This document shows, one piece after another, positions 1 to 7,103 of a stretch of 64,000 nucleotides of DNA. Source of the stretch: Effusibacillus dendaii (GTDB lineage: Bacteria > Bacillota > Bacilli > Tumebacillales > Effusibacillaceae); NCBI RefSeq assembly GCF_015097055.1, contig NZ_AP023366.1, positions 3,375,001 through 3,439,000 on the forward strand, given 5' to 3'. A program made the translations under genes and the position numbers. The notes under the pieces are model-generated. The model had not been told where the DNA came from. It was given only the letters and a program-made list of their open reading frames with translations, and made no database searches. Each line of letters opens with the position of its first letter. Within the stretch, counting starts at the first letter, position 1.

Positions 1-415
1 CAGATGCGACGGCTCCCAAAGCAACCAGGCTGACGCTCAGGATTCTCATGGAGGAAGACAAGCGGTCATAGGCATAAACATAAATCGACATGAAAAGCGC
101 TTCCAATAAGAAAGCGAAGATCTCGATTTGGAAGGGCAAAGCGATTACCTTTCCCACAACTTCCATGAAACCAGGCCAAAGCAAGGAGAGCTGAACACCT
201 GCGATTGTGCCGGAGGGAATTGCCACACCCAAAAGAATTGCAATCGCTTTTGTCCATCTTTTTGCCATGATGGAATAGTCCGTGTCTTTCGTTCGCTGGT
301 ACAATACCTCCGCTGCCAAAATCATCAGGGGGATGCCCACTCCCAAGGTCGCAAATATGATGTGAAATCCCATAGTCGTTCCGAATAGCGCTCTGGCAAG
401 CAATACATCATCCAC
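1..415 (-). CDS. cydA: Cytochrome bd-type quinol oxidase subunit I, N-terminal part
   Basis: The reverse strand reads into the window edge, so only about the first 138 residues are visible. They begin VDDVLLARALFGTTMGFHII and continue with several hydrophobic helices typical of subunit I of the membrane quinol:O2 oxidase, which carries hemes b and d; the early conserved His (in GFHII) fits the heme b595 ligand. The start is a GTG at 415 behind an AAAGGATG ribosome site. An ATG a few bases upstream lies in another frame and gives a protein that does not resemble the family. The remainder, and probably cydB, lie to the left of the window. Confidence 0.85.
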   Translation of the reverse strand, partial: MDDVLLARALFGTTMGFHIIFATLGVGIPLMILAAEVLYQRTKDTDYSIMAKRWTKAIAILLGVAIPSGTIAGVQLSLLWPGFMEVVGKVIALPFQIEIFAFLLEALFMSIYVYAYDRLSSSMRILSVSLVALGAVAS

Positions 416-560
416 TGGAAAAACATCCTTTCACCGTTAACGAAATTTTCCAGTATAGTTTGCTTTAGCGGCGTCCATAATATCCATCTTTTACAAAAAA
501 TACAGCCGTGCACAAAAATTTTTCTTTATTCATAGGCTGGGGTTAGAAGGGAGGTATATC

Positions 561-1501
561 ATGTTTGTTTATACCGTCAAACCTGGCGATTCTTTATTTT
601 TAATCAGTCAGAAGTATGACATACCGATAGATACCATTCGAGCTGTAAATGGACTAACAGAAAACAATGTGGTTCCCGGACTAGCCTTATTGATCACCAA
701 TCGATATTATACCGTCCAGCCCGGGGATACTTTGTATAGCATCTGACGGAAACAGGGTTTGATCCACAACTCATTCGAACGATACTAAATAATCCTTCCA
801 CTCAACAAAGGCTCATTGAAAACATTGCGAATTTGATATCTACAAGAGGATATGCAGGTGTAAACATTGATTTTGAAGGGGGGTTGCCTGAGGATCGCGA
901 CTTATATTCCGATTTCTTGCGTTTTTTAAGGGATCGGATTCGACCGCGTGGCTTGGTTTTAACTGTGGCGGTTCCTGCAAAAACGGGTGAGGATATTCCG
1001 TGGTGGCGAGGATATGATTTTGGTGCAATCGGTTCTGTAGTGGACTATATGTTCCTCATGGCTTACGATTGGCACCATCTGGCCAGTGAACCTGGACCGG
1101 TAGCGCCAATAAATGGAGTCAGACAAACGATTGAGTTCTCCTTAGAGCATGTTGCACGAAATAAAATCTTATTGGGAATCCCTTTTCATAGCTACGACTG
1201 GACGCTCCCTTATCGACCCGGATCTCCGGTTCGAGCTATTTCAAGCCAACAGGCGGTTCGTCTTGCGATAAGGCATCAGGTTCCTATTGAATATTCTGAG
1301 GAATATAAATCACCGTTCTTTTACTATACGGATGAACAAGGGCAGCGGCATGTGGTCTGGTTTGAAGATGTGAGAAGCTTGATGGAAAAGGGGCTGCTCA
1401 TACGTCAATACCAGTTGGGAGGCCTGGGAACGTGGCAATTGGCTCTCAGTATAGCGCAAGCCACGTCGATGCTAAGAAGCAATGTGATTAAGGTCACTTG
1501 A
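561..1501 (+). pseudogene. LysM/GH18 spore cortex-type hydrolase, internally deleted
   Basis: A second, broken relative of the intact gene at 30796-32097. The first ORF (561-746) holds one complete LysM repeat and the first residues of a second one, then stops at TGA. The reading resumes in another frame near 758 (TETGFDPQLIRTILNN) and runs through a recognisable glycoside hydrolase 18 domain, including the catalytic block GVNIDFEG, to 1501. Compared with the intact paralogue about 130 codons are missing, covering the rest of LysM2 and the first strands of the GH18 barrel, and the junction is out of frame. The ribosome site (GGGAGG, 6 nt from ATG) is intact. A single-base error cannot explain this; it is a deletion. 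Confidence 0.85.
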
Positions 1502-1531
1502 AAAAGCGGGAAACGAATACGGTTCCACACA

Positions 1532-1554
1532 AAATCCCCCGAATTGGGGGATTT
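1532..1554. terminator. Short perfect inverted repeat, possible terminator
   Basis: AAATCCCCC and GGGGGATTT flank a 5-nt loop just past the GH18 pseudogene stop. There is no long T-run on either side, so termination is plausible for the plus strand but weak. Confidence 0.4.
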
Positions 1555-1568
1555 ACCATAAGCATCGA

Positions 1569-1712
1569 TTATTCTTTGCACCATACAAGATCCAGTACGA
1601 CAGCGAATAAGGAAGATATAACAACGGCCAAGCTTGCAAATACCCAACCCACCCCCACGTTATCTTTGCCGGCCAAATCCCATCCGCGCTTACGAATGAA
1701 AGAAATTTTCAA
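1569..1712 (-). CDS. Possible 47-aa single-span membrane protein
   Basis: Starting at a TTG (1712), this frame encodes a basic N-terminus (KISFIRKRGWDLAGKD) followed by a clean hydrophobic segment of about 23 residues (VGVGWVFASLAVVISSLF and onward) and a short tail ending WCKE. It overlaps the end of the 84-aa gene upstream by 23 nt in a different frame, and GGAG lies about 11 nt upstream of the TTG. The composition looks like a real membrane helix, but there is no recognised family and the start codon is weak. It could also be the displaced C-terminus of the upstream gene after a frameshift. Confidence 0.35.
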   Translation of the reverse strand: MKISFIRKRGWDLAGKDNVGVGWVFASLAVVISSLFAVVLDLVWCKE

Positions 1713-1944
1713 GCCCGTTATCGGAGCGGCGGTTGGGAACCAGTTCCTCCCATTCGCATCTTACGATATCCTGGCATTTTACACGGTGAACCATCATCTC
1801 GAATTGTTCGCTGTAAAATGTATTGAGAATTCTGTAAGGGGTCAATTTGGGCAAACAATGGGGGCAAAAACCTTTCATAATCGCGTCCTTTTGTTCTTCT
1901 GTGTAATTGGCACATGTTTTTTCCAGTAATGTGGCGTCAAGCAT
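1690..1944 (-). CDS. Small Cys-containing protein of unknown function
   Basis: 84 residues starting MLDATLLEKTCANYTEEQKD, with a CPHC motif near residue 27 and further single cysteines (around 11, 57 and 62) that could bind a metal. The start has an AAGGAG site about 8 nt upstream. It lies 46 nt downstream of the FAH-family gene on the same strand, so it probably shares that transcript. I do not recognise the family and assign no function. Confidence 0.55.
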   Translation of the reverse strand: MLDATLLEKTCANYTEEQKDAIMKGFCPHCLPKLTPYRILNTFYSEQFEMMVHRVKCQDIVRCEWEELVPNRRSDNGLENFFHS

Positions 1945-1990
1945 ACTCTTTTTCTCCTTTCTGCTCCGGTTGAGAATTGTTATAAAGAGA

Positions 1991-2902
1991 CTACAAAACG
2001 ATGTTTTTTAAGACTCCAAGCTTTTCAATTTCGACTTCTACAACATCGCCGGACTTTAGGAAACGGGGCGGCTGGAAGCCCATTCCTACGCCTGACGGAG
2101 TGCCGGTTGCGATAATATCTCCCGGTTTTAACGTAATGCCTGTGGAAACGGTTTGGATGATGGTCGGAATATCAAAAATCAGGTATTCGGTGTTCGAGTT
2201 TTGGCGGATCTCACCGTTCACTCGGCTTTGAATGTTCAGTTTTACCGGCGTCGATATTTCATCGGATGTTACCAGACAGGGACCCATCGGACAAAACGTG
2301 TCAAGACTTTTGCTCAAAAGCCATTGGGCATCTCTCCGCTGCAAATCGCGGGCTGTCACATCGTTTATCATGGTATATCCGAAGATATACTCATACGCCT
2401 CCTCCTTTCCAATGTTGGTTCCCTCTTTTCCAATAATGATGGCCAACTCCGCTTCATAATCCAGTTCTTTCGTAATTTCCGGATGGCTGTTGATTTGCTG
2501 CCCCGGCCCGATAACGGTTGTTGTTGCTTTGCTGAAAACAATAGGGTACTTGGGAACGGCTTTTGCCTCGTCTTTAGTTTGTCTGAATTCATAGGCATGC
2601 TCGCGGTAATTAATGCCTAAACAGAAAATGTTTCGTTTCGGATTTGGAATGGGAGCTTGCAGAACAATTTCAGAAACCGGAATAACGAAAGGGTGGTTTC
2701 CTTTTTCGTGAAATTTGTCATGCAGTTCGTATAAACGGTCAACTGCTTCGCGGCAACCGATTGCGTTCAGAAGGGCAGCGGGCAGCCGGGTTTCCGAAAA
2801 GGTGTATGTTTCAGCCGCCAGAACATCGACCACAAAGTTTTGGCAGTCGGTGAGAAAACCGTATGTCTGTTTGCCTTGAAATAAAAATGTCGATAGATAC
2901 AT
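1991..2902 (-). CDS. Fumarylacetoacetate hydrolase (FAH) family protein
   Basis: 303 residues. The C-terminal two thirds is the FAH fold: FCLGINYREHA, then LDYEAELAIIIGKEG with the metal-binding Glu residues, GYTMINDVTARDLQRRD, and the C-terminal TGTPSGVGMG. Members are Mg/Mn enzymes that hydrolyse or decarboxylate beta-diketo acids (acylpyruvases, hydratase/decarboxylases of catechol meta-cleavage). The exact substrate cannot be read. The start has GGAGG 7 nt upstream, and only 11 nt separate it from the GntR regulator gene, so the two are cotranscribed. With the divergent hydrolase and amidohydrolase it suggests a small catabolic pathway for a cyclic or aromatic-derived compound. Confidence 0.88.
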   Translation of the reverse strand: MYLSTFLFQGKQTYGFLTDCQNFVVDVLAAETYTFSETRLPAALLNAIGCREAVDRLYELHDKFHEKGNHPFVIPVSEIVLQAPIPNPKRNIFCLGINYREHAYEFRQTKDEAKAVPKYPIVFSKATTTVIGPGQQINSHPEITKELDYEAELAIIIGKEGTNIGKEEAYEYIFGYTMINDVTARDLQRRDAQWLLSKSLDTFCPMGPCLVTSDEISTPVKLNIQSRVNGEIRQNSNTEYLIFDIPTIIQTVSTGITLKPGDIIATGTPSGVGMGFQPPRFLKSGDVVEVEIEKLGVLKNIVL

Positions 2903-2913
2903 ATAAATTCCTC

Positions 2914-3630
2914 CTAGTAGCCCAGCATATTGCTTCGGACATTTTTCAGATGGTTTAAGGAGCTGTGTTTCGCCTTTCGAACATCGCGCTCTTTAATCGC
3001 TTCGTAAATTCGCAAGTGTTCCTGCGCATATAGCCGCATCCTTTCTTCGGAAAGGCTGCGTTCTTTCAAAGTGCCCCAAAATTTTTCCGAACGAACGCTG
3101 TTAATAATGTCAGTCACGCGCAACAACAGGGAATTCTTGGCGGCCAGTGCAATTTCGTGGTGAAACGCGCCGTCCAGTTCTTCAAAACGTTTGATGTTCT
3201 TTGATTTGATTGCTTCTTCCGTTTGATCCAGGCAATGTTTCAAACTCATCAGGTTTTCCTGCGTGGCATGCAGGGCCGCAAGGTATGTTTGGTAAGGTTC
3301 GATGGCGAATCGGGCGTCGAATACATCGGACGGACTCGTTTGATTGGAGATTTCCAACAACACTCCGTTCACACCGGAAAAATTGGCCGTTTTCACAAAC
3401 GTGCCCTGTCCGACTTTGCTCTCAATAATATCCAGAATTTCAAGTGCCCGCAGTGCTTCTCTAACAGTAGGCCGGCTGGTTCGGAACATTTCCGCCAGTT
3501 CTCGTTCGGACGGCAGTCGGGAGCCGATTTTCAACGTTCCGTTTTCGATATGTTCCCTGATTTGCTGGGCAATCTCTAAGAAAGCTTTTGATTGCCCGAC
3601 TGGAGTAAAAAACAGGTGAGTGCGATCCAT
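2914..3630 (-). CDS. FadR/FCD-type GntR family transcriptional regulator
   Basis: 238 residues from the ATG at 3630, which follows a GGGGGAG site; the longer upstream frame has no ribosome site and looks non-coding. The N-terminal winged helix (about 15-80) includes IGSRLPSERELAEMFRTSRP and TVREALRALEILDI, and the rest is the all-helical FCD ligand/metal-binding domain. Such proteins usually repress their own operon and a neighbouring catabolic operon until a small acid ligand binds. It heads the transcript with the FAH enzyme and faces the divergent hydrolase/amidohydrolase operon. A TGGT-N3-ACC sequence lies about 20 bp upstream of the start. Confidence 0.88.
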   Translation of the reverse strand: MDRTHLFFTPVGQSKAFLEIAQQIREHIENGTLKIGSRLPSERELAEMFRTSRPTVREALRALEILDIIESKVGQGTFVKTANFSGVNGVLLEISNQTSPSDVFDARFAIEPYQTYLAALHATQENLMSLKHCLDQTEEAIKSKNIKRFEELDGAFHHEIALAAKNSLLLRVTDIINSVRSEKFWGTLKERSLSEERMRLYAQEHLRIYEAIKERDVRKAKHSSLNHLKNVRSNMLGY

Positions 3631-3650
3631 GATTCTCCCCCCCCATTCAT

Positions 3651-3661
3651 TGGTCTTACCT
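3651..3661. promoter_or_regulatory. FadR-like half-palindrome upstream of the GntR gene
   Basis: TGGTCTTACCT matches the FadR-subfamily pattern TGGT-N3-ACCA at all but the last base and lies 20 bp before the GntR start, where an autorepressor would bind. Inference from sequence only. Confidence 0.4.
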
Positions 3662-3746
3662 CCCTTTTCAGCGAGACCTGTATAAACCACAAATCGGAAG
3701 CCGGTCAAACCAATAGAAAACTGAGTGAACTGGGTGCAGGAAAGCA

Positions 3747-3761
3747 GTGGCTTATAACCAC
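3747..3761. promoter_or_regulatory. Imperfect palindrome in the divergent catabolic promoter region
   Basis: GTGGCTTATAACCAC reads as a dyad around TTATAA with outer TGG/CCA arms. It sits midway in the 255-bp space between the GntR-FAH operon and the divergent hydrolase operon, a natural place for the GntR protein to control both. A looser TGGT-containing sequence occurs near 3826. Confidence 0.35.
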
Positions 3762-3885
3762 AGTATGTCGATGTGTGCCAATTCATTCTCAAAACAAAAA
3801 ATCGGTATGACAAATCAGCGTGATTGGTATATCCGATTTTGGCCGTACATATATTCTTTCTAGCTAGCCGAAAGGGAGGTATAAG

Positions 3886-4665
3886 ATGTTCAAACAAATT
3901 AATGGAACAACGCTGAATTACGAGGTAAAAGGAAATGGACCAGAATCGGTTGTATTCGTTCATGGCTTGGGCGGCAGTCTTAATATTTGGCATAGCCAGG
4001 TAAAAATCTGCTCTCGCTATTTCAAGACTTTAACCTATGATCTGCGGGGGTCTGGACGGTCGGATATTTCCGTGCCGGAATACTCCATCAATCTATGGGT
4101 GGAAGACTTGAAATCCTTGCTTGAGACGGAGGCAATCGAACGTGCTCATTTTGTCGGCCATTCGATGGGAACCCTGATCATCCAACATTTTGCAGTTGCC
4201 TATCCGGAAATGGTTGCGAGCCTGACGTTGGTCGGAGGCATTACGGAGATACCGGAAGCGGGCAAAAAAGGCCTGCATGACCGGGCCAATCTGGTCAAGG
4301 AAAATGGGATGGATGCTGTAGCCGATCTTGTCATTGAAGGAGGGCTTTCCGCCTATTCCAAGCACGCGAACAGCGCGGTGGCCGGACTGGTCAGAGAATT
4401 GCTGCAGAGAAATGACGCGGAAGCGTACGGCGCTTCCTGTAAAGCGCTGGCAAATGGTATGGTCATTGCGTATGAGGAAGTGAAAGTCCCCGTTTTGCTG
4501 ATCGTCGGCGATGAAGACAACGTGAGTCCGATCTCCATGGCAAAGCAGCTTTACGATCATTTTCCAAATGCAAAAGTGGAGGTTTTGGCAGACTGCGGCC
4601 ATTGGGCCACTGTAGAGAAACCTTCGGATGTAAACCGTGTTCTATTGTCGTTTTTAAAAGTCTAA
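3886..4665 (+). CDS. Alpha/beta hydrolase (3-oxoadipate enol-lactonase-like)
   Basis: 259 residues with the full alpha/beta-hydrolase layout: oxyanion loop VFVHGLGGSLNIWH near residue 25, nucleophile elbow FVGHSMGT (Ser about 92), acid in VGDEDNVSP and the catalytic His in DCGHWATVEKP. The size and motif spacing resemble enol-lactonases and meta-cleavage product hydrolases, so it probably hydrolyses a small lactone, ester or C-C bond in the cytoplasm. GGGAGG precedes the ATG. The amidohydrolase gene follows after 34 nt, so they form one operon, divergent from the GntR-FAH operon. Confidence 0.85.
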   Translation: MFKQINGTTLNYEVKGNGPESVVFVHGLGGSLNIWHSQVKICSRYFKTLTYDLRGSGRSDISVPEYSINLWVEDLKSLLETEAIERAHFVGHSMGTLIIQHFAVAYPEMVASLTLVGGITEIPEAGKKGLHDRANLVKENGMDAVADLVIEGGLSAYSKHANSAVAGLVRELLQRNDAEAYGASCKALANGMVIAYEEVKVPVLLIVGDEDNVSPISMAKQLYDHFPNAKVEVLADCGHWATVEKPSDVNRVLLSFLKV

Positions 4666-4699
4666 TAGAATTCCAATACGGTCCGGGAGGGGACAATCC

Positions 4700-5983
4700 A
4701 TGCAAGCAAAACTGTTTCGGAAAGGTTTTCTGATTGACGGTACAGGTCGGGACCCGCAAGAATTGGTAGATGTTCTGGTGGAGGGCAACAAAATCACAGC
4801 CATCGGACAAAATCTGGAAATCCCCGAGCAGTATCAGCCAGGCAGCATTGACATTATCGAACTGCGCGGGAAGACCATTATGCCGGGCCTGACGGAAGCC
4901 CATACGCATTTGACCTGGCAAGATGCGCTTTATATTCAGGATATTGACTTTAAGCCGATTGAAGAAACCATGGTAGCAGCGATTTTGAATGCAAAAACGA
5001 TGATAAAGTGCGGCTATACCTCTTGTGTGAGCGCTGCCGCAAGGGGACGAGTTGATATTGCGATTCGCGACGCGATAAACCGTGGCCAAATTGTCGGTCC
5101 TCGAATGTTGGCAAATGGTGCGGAGGTTACCGCAACGGGCAGTTTCACCGATCTGCATCCGAACCATGTGCAAGTCAATGGATTGAGCATTTTCGCCGAC
5201 GGCGAAGACGCAGTCCGCCGGACTGTAAGAAGCTTGTTTAAGGAAGGGGCCGACCTTGTGAAGTTGAACGTGAGCGGTGAAAGTCTGACCGCGCATGCTC
5301 GCAATGAAATGACGCTGTATACGTACAAGGAAGTCAGAGCAGCGGTTGAAGAAGCACACGCGCGCGGTAAGAGAGTATATACGCACGCACGTTCTTCCGA
5401 CTCGGTCAAAATCTGTGTGGAAGCCGGCGTCGATATTATCTCACATGCCGATTTTATTAATGACGAAGTATTTGAAATGGTTGTGGAGAACAAGGACAAA
5501 CATTTCATCGTTCCCGGTTTGAACTGGCTTGTTTCCACACTCGAACATGGGGCCGAATACTTTGGGCAGGAAGCGATCGACGCCACAGGGTATAAAGAAG
5601 GTTTGGAATATGCTCTTTTCAACATGAATCGCTTATATAAAGCGGGAGTTCGGGTCTTGCCCGGCGGCGATTACGGATTCAAATGGTGTCCGCACGGACA
5701 ATACGCGCGTGACCTGGAGCATTTTGTCAAACTGGTGGGCATGACTCCGATGGACGCGATTGTAAGCGCTACCAAATACGGCGGTCAAATTATGGAGATG
5801 GAAGATAAAATCGGAACCATTGAGGTGGGAAAACTTGCCGACATTCTGGTCGTTGACGGGAATCCGCTTGAAAACATCTGCGTATTCCAGGATCAAAGCA
5901 AGTTGAAAGTGATTTTGAAAGATGGTCAGTATATCACGAATGATCTGGAAGTTACCTACGCGATTGAAAACTCCGTCGCTTAA
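4700..5983 (+). CDS. Amidohydrolase-superfamily metal-dependent hydrolase
   Basis: 427 residues, imidazolonepropionase/prolidase-like branch. Metal and catalytic residues are visible in order: HTHL after MPGLTEA (about residue 70), a Lys in LVKLNVSGES that would be carboxylated, RVYTHARSS, DIISHADF and the Asp in LPGGDYGF. The C-terminal IEVGKLADILVVDGNP strand is the usual small beta-sandwich closing segment. Members open cyclic amides or remove N-acyl groups; the substrate here is unknown. GGGAGGGG precedes the ATG. It is the last gene of its operon and is followed by a strong bidirectional terminator. Confidence 0.85.
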   Translation: MQAKLFRKGFLIDGTGRDPQELVDVLVEGNKITAIGQNLEIPEQYQPGSIDIIELRGKTIMPGLTEAHTHLTWQDALYIQDIDFKPIEETMVAAILNAKTMIKCGYTSCVSAAARGRVDIAIRDAINRGQIVGPRMLANGAEVTATGSFTDLHPNHVQVNGLSIFADGEDAVRRTVRSLFKEGADLVKLNVSGESLTAHARNEMTLYTYKEVRAAVEEAHARGKRVYTHARSSDSVKICVEAGVDIISHADFINDEVFEMVVENKDKHFIVPGLNWLVSTLEHGAEYFGQEAIDATGYKEGLEYALFNMNRLYKAGVRVLPGGDYGFKWCPHGQYARDLEHFVKLVGMTPMDAIVSATKYGGQIMEMEDKIGTIEVGKLADILVVDGNPLENICVFQDQSKLKVILKDGQYITNDLEVTYAIENSVA

Positions 5984-5990
5984 ATAAAAA

Positions 5991-6030
5991 ACCAAGCACT
6001 CATTCGATCAGGAGTGAGTGCTTGGTTTTT
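5991..6030. terminator. Bidirectional intrinsic terminator
   Basis: A 12-bp stem (ACCAAGCACTCA with TGAGTGCTTGGT) followed by TTTTT on the plus strand and by a T-rich tract on the minus strand. It separates the amidohydrolase gene from the convergent gene at 6039-6455. Confidence 0.85.
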
Positions 6031-6038
6031 CAGTTTCA

Positions 6039-6455
6039 CTAACGATTTTTGCGTCGGACTGACAACGCGCTGAATGAAACGGGTCCTACAATCGTTGCAG
6101 TTGTACCAACTGTTCTATTTTCAGCTGTTAAGGTGTAAGTGTGGTTCCCTGTAACATTAAAATCGATTGCTTGGAAGGTGACAGTATAATTCTGCTCTGA
6201 CCCGGCAGATTCGATCCCTTGCTGGGTATTGAAAATTTCTCTTCCATCGCGGAAGATTCTAAACAAAACCTGAGCGATACCTGTAACGCCGCGCACACCA
6301 ACGGTACCGAGTAATTTTACAGTAGCTCGTTGCGGCAGTGTGACGCGCAATGTTGCCAATCGCAATCTTCTTTGTGACTGGGGAATCACAGTTGCTCTGC
6401 CTAAATTGAATCTGCGGCGTGGCTCGGTGGCCCTGAAATCAACAATACGTACCAT
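6039..6455 (-). CDS. Hypothetical beta-rich protein, possibly spore-surface
   Basis: 138 residues from the ATG at 6455, chosen because GGAAGGGTG precedes it; an ATG 18 nt upstream has no site. The sequence starts MVRIVDFRATEPRRRFNLGR and is rich in Thr, Val and Arg with alternating hydrophobic residues, as in small jelly-roll or exosporium-type proteins. There is no signal peptide or membrane span and no Cys. A spore-surface role is a guess from composition and from the spore-former context. It is monocistronic. Confidence 0.65.
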   Translation of the reverse strand: MVRIVDFRATEPRRRFNLGRATVIPQSQRRLRLATLRVTLPQRATVKLLGTVGVRGVTGIAQVLFRIFRDGREIFNTQQGIESAGSEQNYTVTFQAIDFNVTGNHTYTLTAENRTVGTTATIVGPVSFSALSVRRKNR

Positions 6456-6545
6456 TTTTTCACACCCTTCCATTGTCAGTAATTCAAGATATGAAGGATG
6501 TGTTAGAAAGGTTTGGACATGAATCCAGAATGTAACGATTATGAT

Positions 6546-6788
6546 TCAAATGCCGCTGCTGTTTTCAAGATTGTGCTGAATGCCAGCAATCAATTCTTCC
6601 GTCGTTTTAGCGATTATGACCTGACGATTCAGAATGGTGATCAGCCTTTGATCACAAAGCATACATAGCTTCATGCACGCGGTGCAGATCAGGTCGACTC
6701 CTGCTTGCTGTTGGGCCAGCTTTTCGGTGATCTGATCGGCCGATTTTCCGACTGCGTTCCGGAAGCAATAAAACACCTGATTTTCCAT
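6546..6788 (-). CDS. DUF1450 (YuzB-like) small cysteine protein
   Basis: 80 residues with the cysteine cluster ICTACMKLCMLCDQ around residues 34-47, followed by a short strand (LITILNRQVIIAKTTEE) and an amphipathic helix. The layout matches the DUF1450/YuzB family of Bacillus, which looks like a thioredoxin-like ferredoxin remnant with unknown function. Another Cys near residue 8 completes the usual set. A perfect 10-bp inverted repeat lies just upstream of the start. Confidence 0.7.
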   Translation of the reverse strand: MENQVFYCFRNAVGKSADQITEKLAQQQAGVDLICTACMKLCMLCDQRLITILNRQVIIAKTTEELIAGIQHNLENSSGI

Positions 6789-6806
6789 ACGATCGATCCT
6801 TTTGTA

Positions 6807-6841
6807 GTCGATAGGAAATTGATATATTTTATCCTATCGAC
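6807..6841. promoter_or_regulatory. Perfect inverted repeat upstream of the DUF1450 gene
   Basis: GTCGATAGGA and TCCTATCGAC, 15 nt apart around an AT-rich centre, lie 18-53 bp upstream of the minus-strand start. The location suits an operator or a 5' UTR hairpin. No known regulator is recognised. Confidence 0.45.
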
Positions 6842-6876
6842 ATAAGTATAACTAAGGCTTCGCCTTACGCGAGAGG

Positions 6877-6900
6877 CTTGGCGAAGCCAAGTTTTCTTTC
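6877..6900 (+). terminator. Hairpin with T-rich tail, orphan terminator-like
   Basis: CTTGGC-GAA-GCCAAG followed by TTTTCTTT. No plus-strand gene lies immediately upstream, so it may end a small RNA or simply insulate the kinase gene. A second GGCTTCGCC copy just upstream offers an alternative pairing. Confidence 0.35.
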
Positions 6901-6967
6901 GTGTTAGTAATTATTGTATGATCGCCACGAATGTTTAGTATTCAGCAAATCCCTTCCCTTGAAAATG

Positions 6968-7059
6968 TTTACGAACAGTCTCATAATAAGCTAGATAAGA
7001 CTGGAATTTACGAACATTTATCAGCGATTACGCACTAGATTTTATCTGATTACGTACTA
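6968..7059 (+). promoter_or_regulatory. Four-copy TTACGNAC direct-repeat array upstream of the kinase
   Basis: TTACGAAC starts at 6969 and 7008, TTACGCAC at 7028 and TTACGTAC at 7050. The last two extend to GATTACGNACTA and the first two to TTTACGAACA. Start-to-start distances of 39, 20 and 22 bp place all copies roughly on one face of the helix. The array ends about 45 bp before the kinase start. This is a candidate tandem operator for an unidentified activator or repressor. Confidence 0.5.
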
Positions 7060-7103
7060 TCTCCCAAAATGAATTTGTTGTAAAATACAATGGGGTGGGC
7101 TGG

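Noticed and set aside
746-757. TGA at the end of the first LysM ORF as a selenocysteine codon
   Set aside because: The sequence after TGA does not continue the LysM repeat; about 130 codons are missing and the frame changes. It is a deletion junction.
1498-1929. 143-aa plus-strand ORF
   Set aside because: It is opposite a better-supported minus-strand gene, has no ribosome site and has atypical composition.
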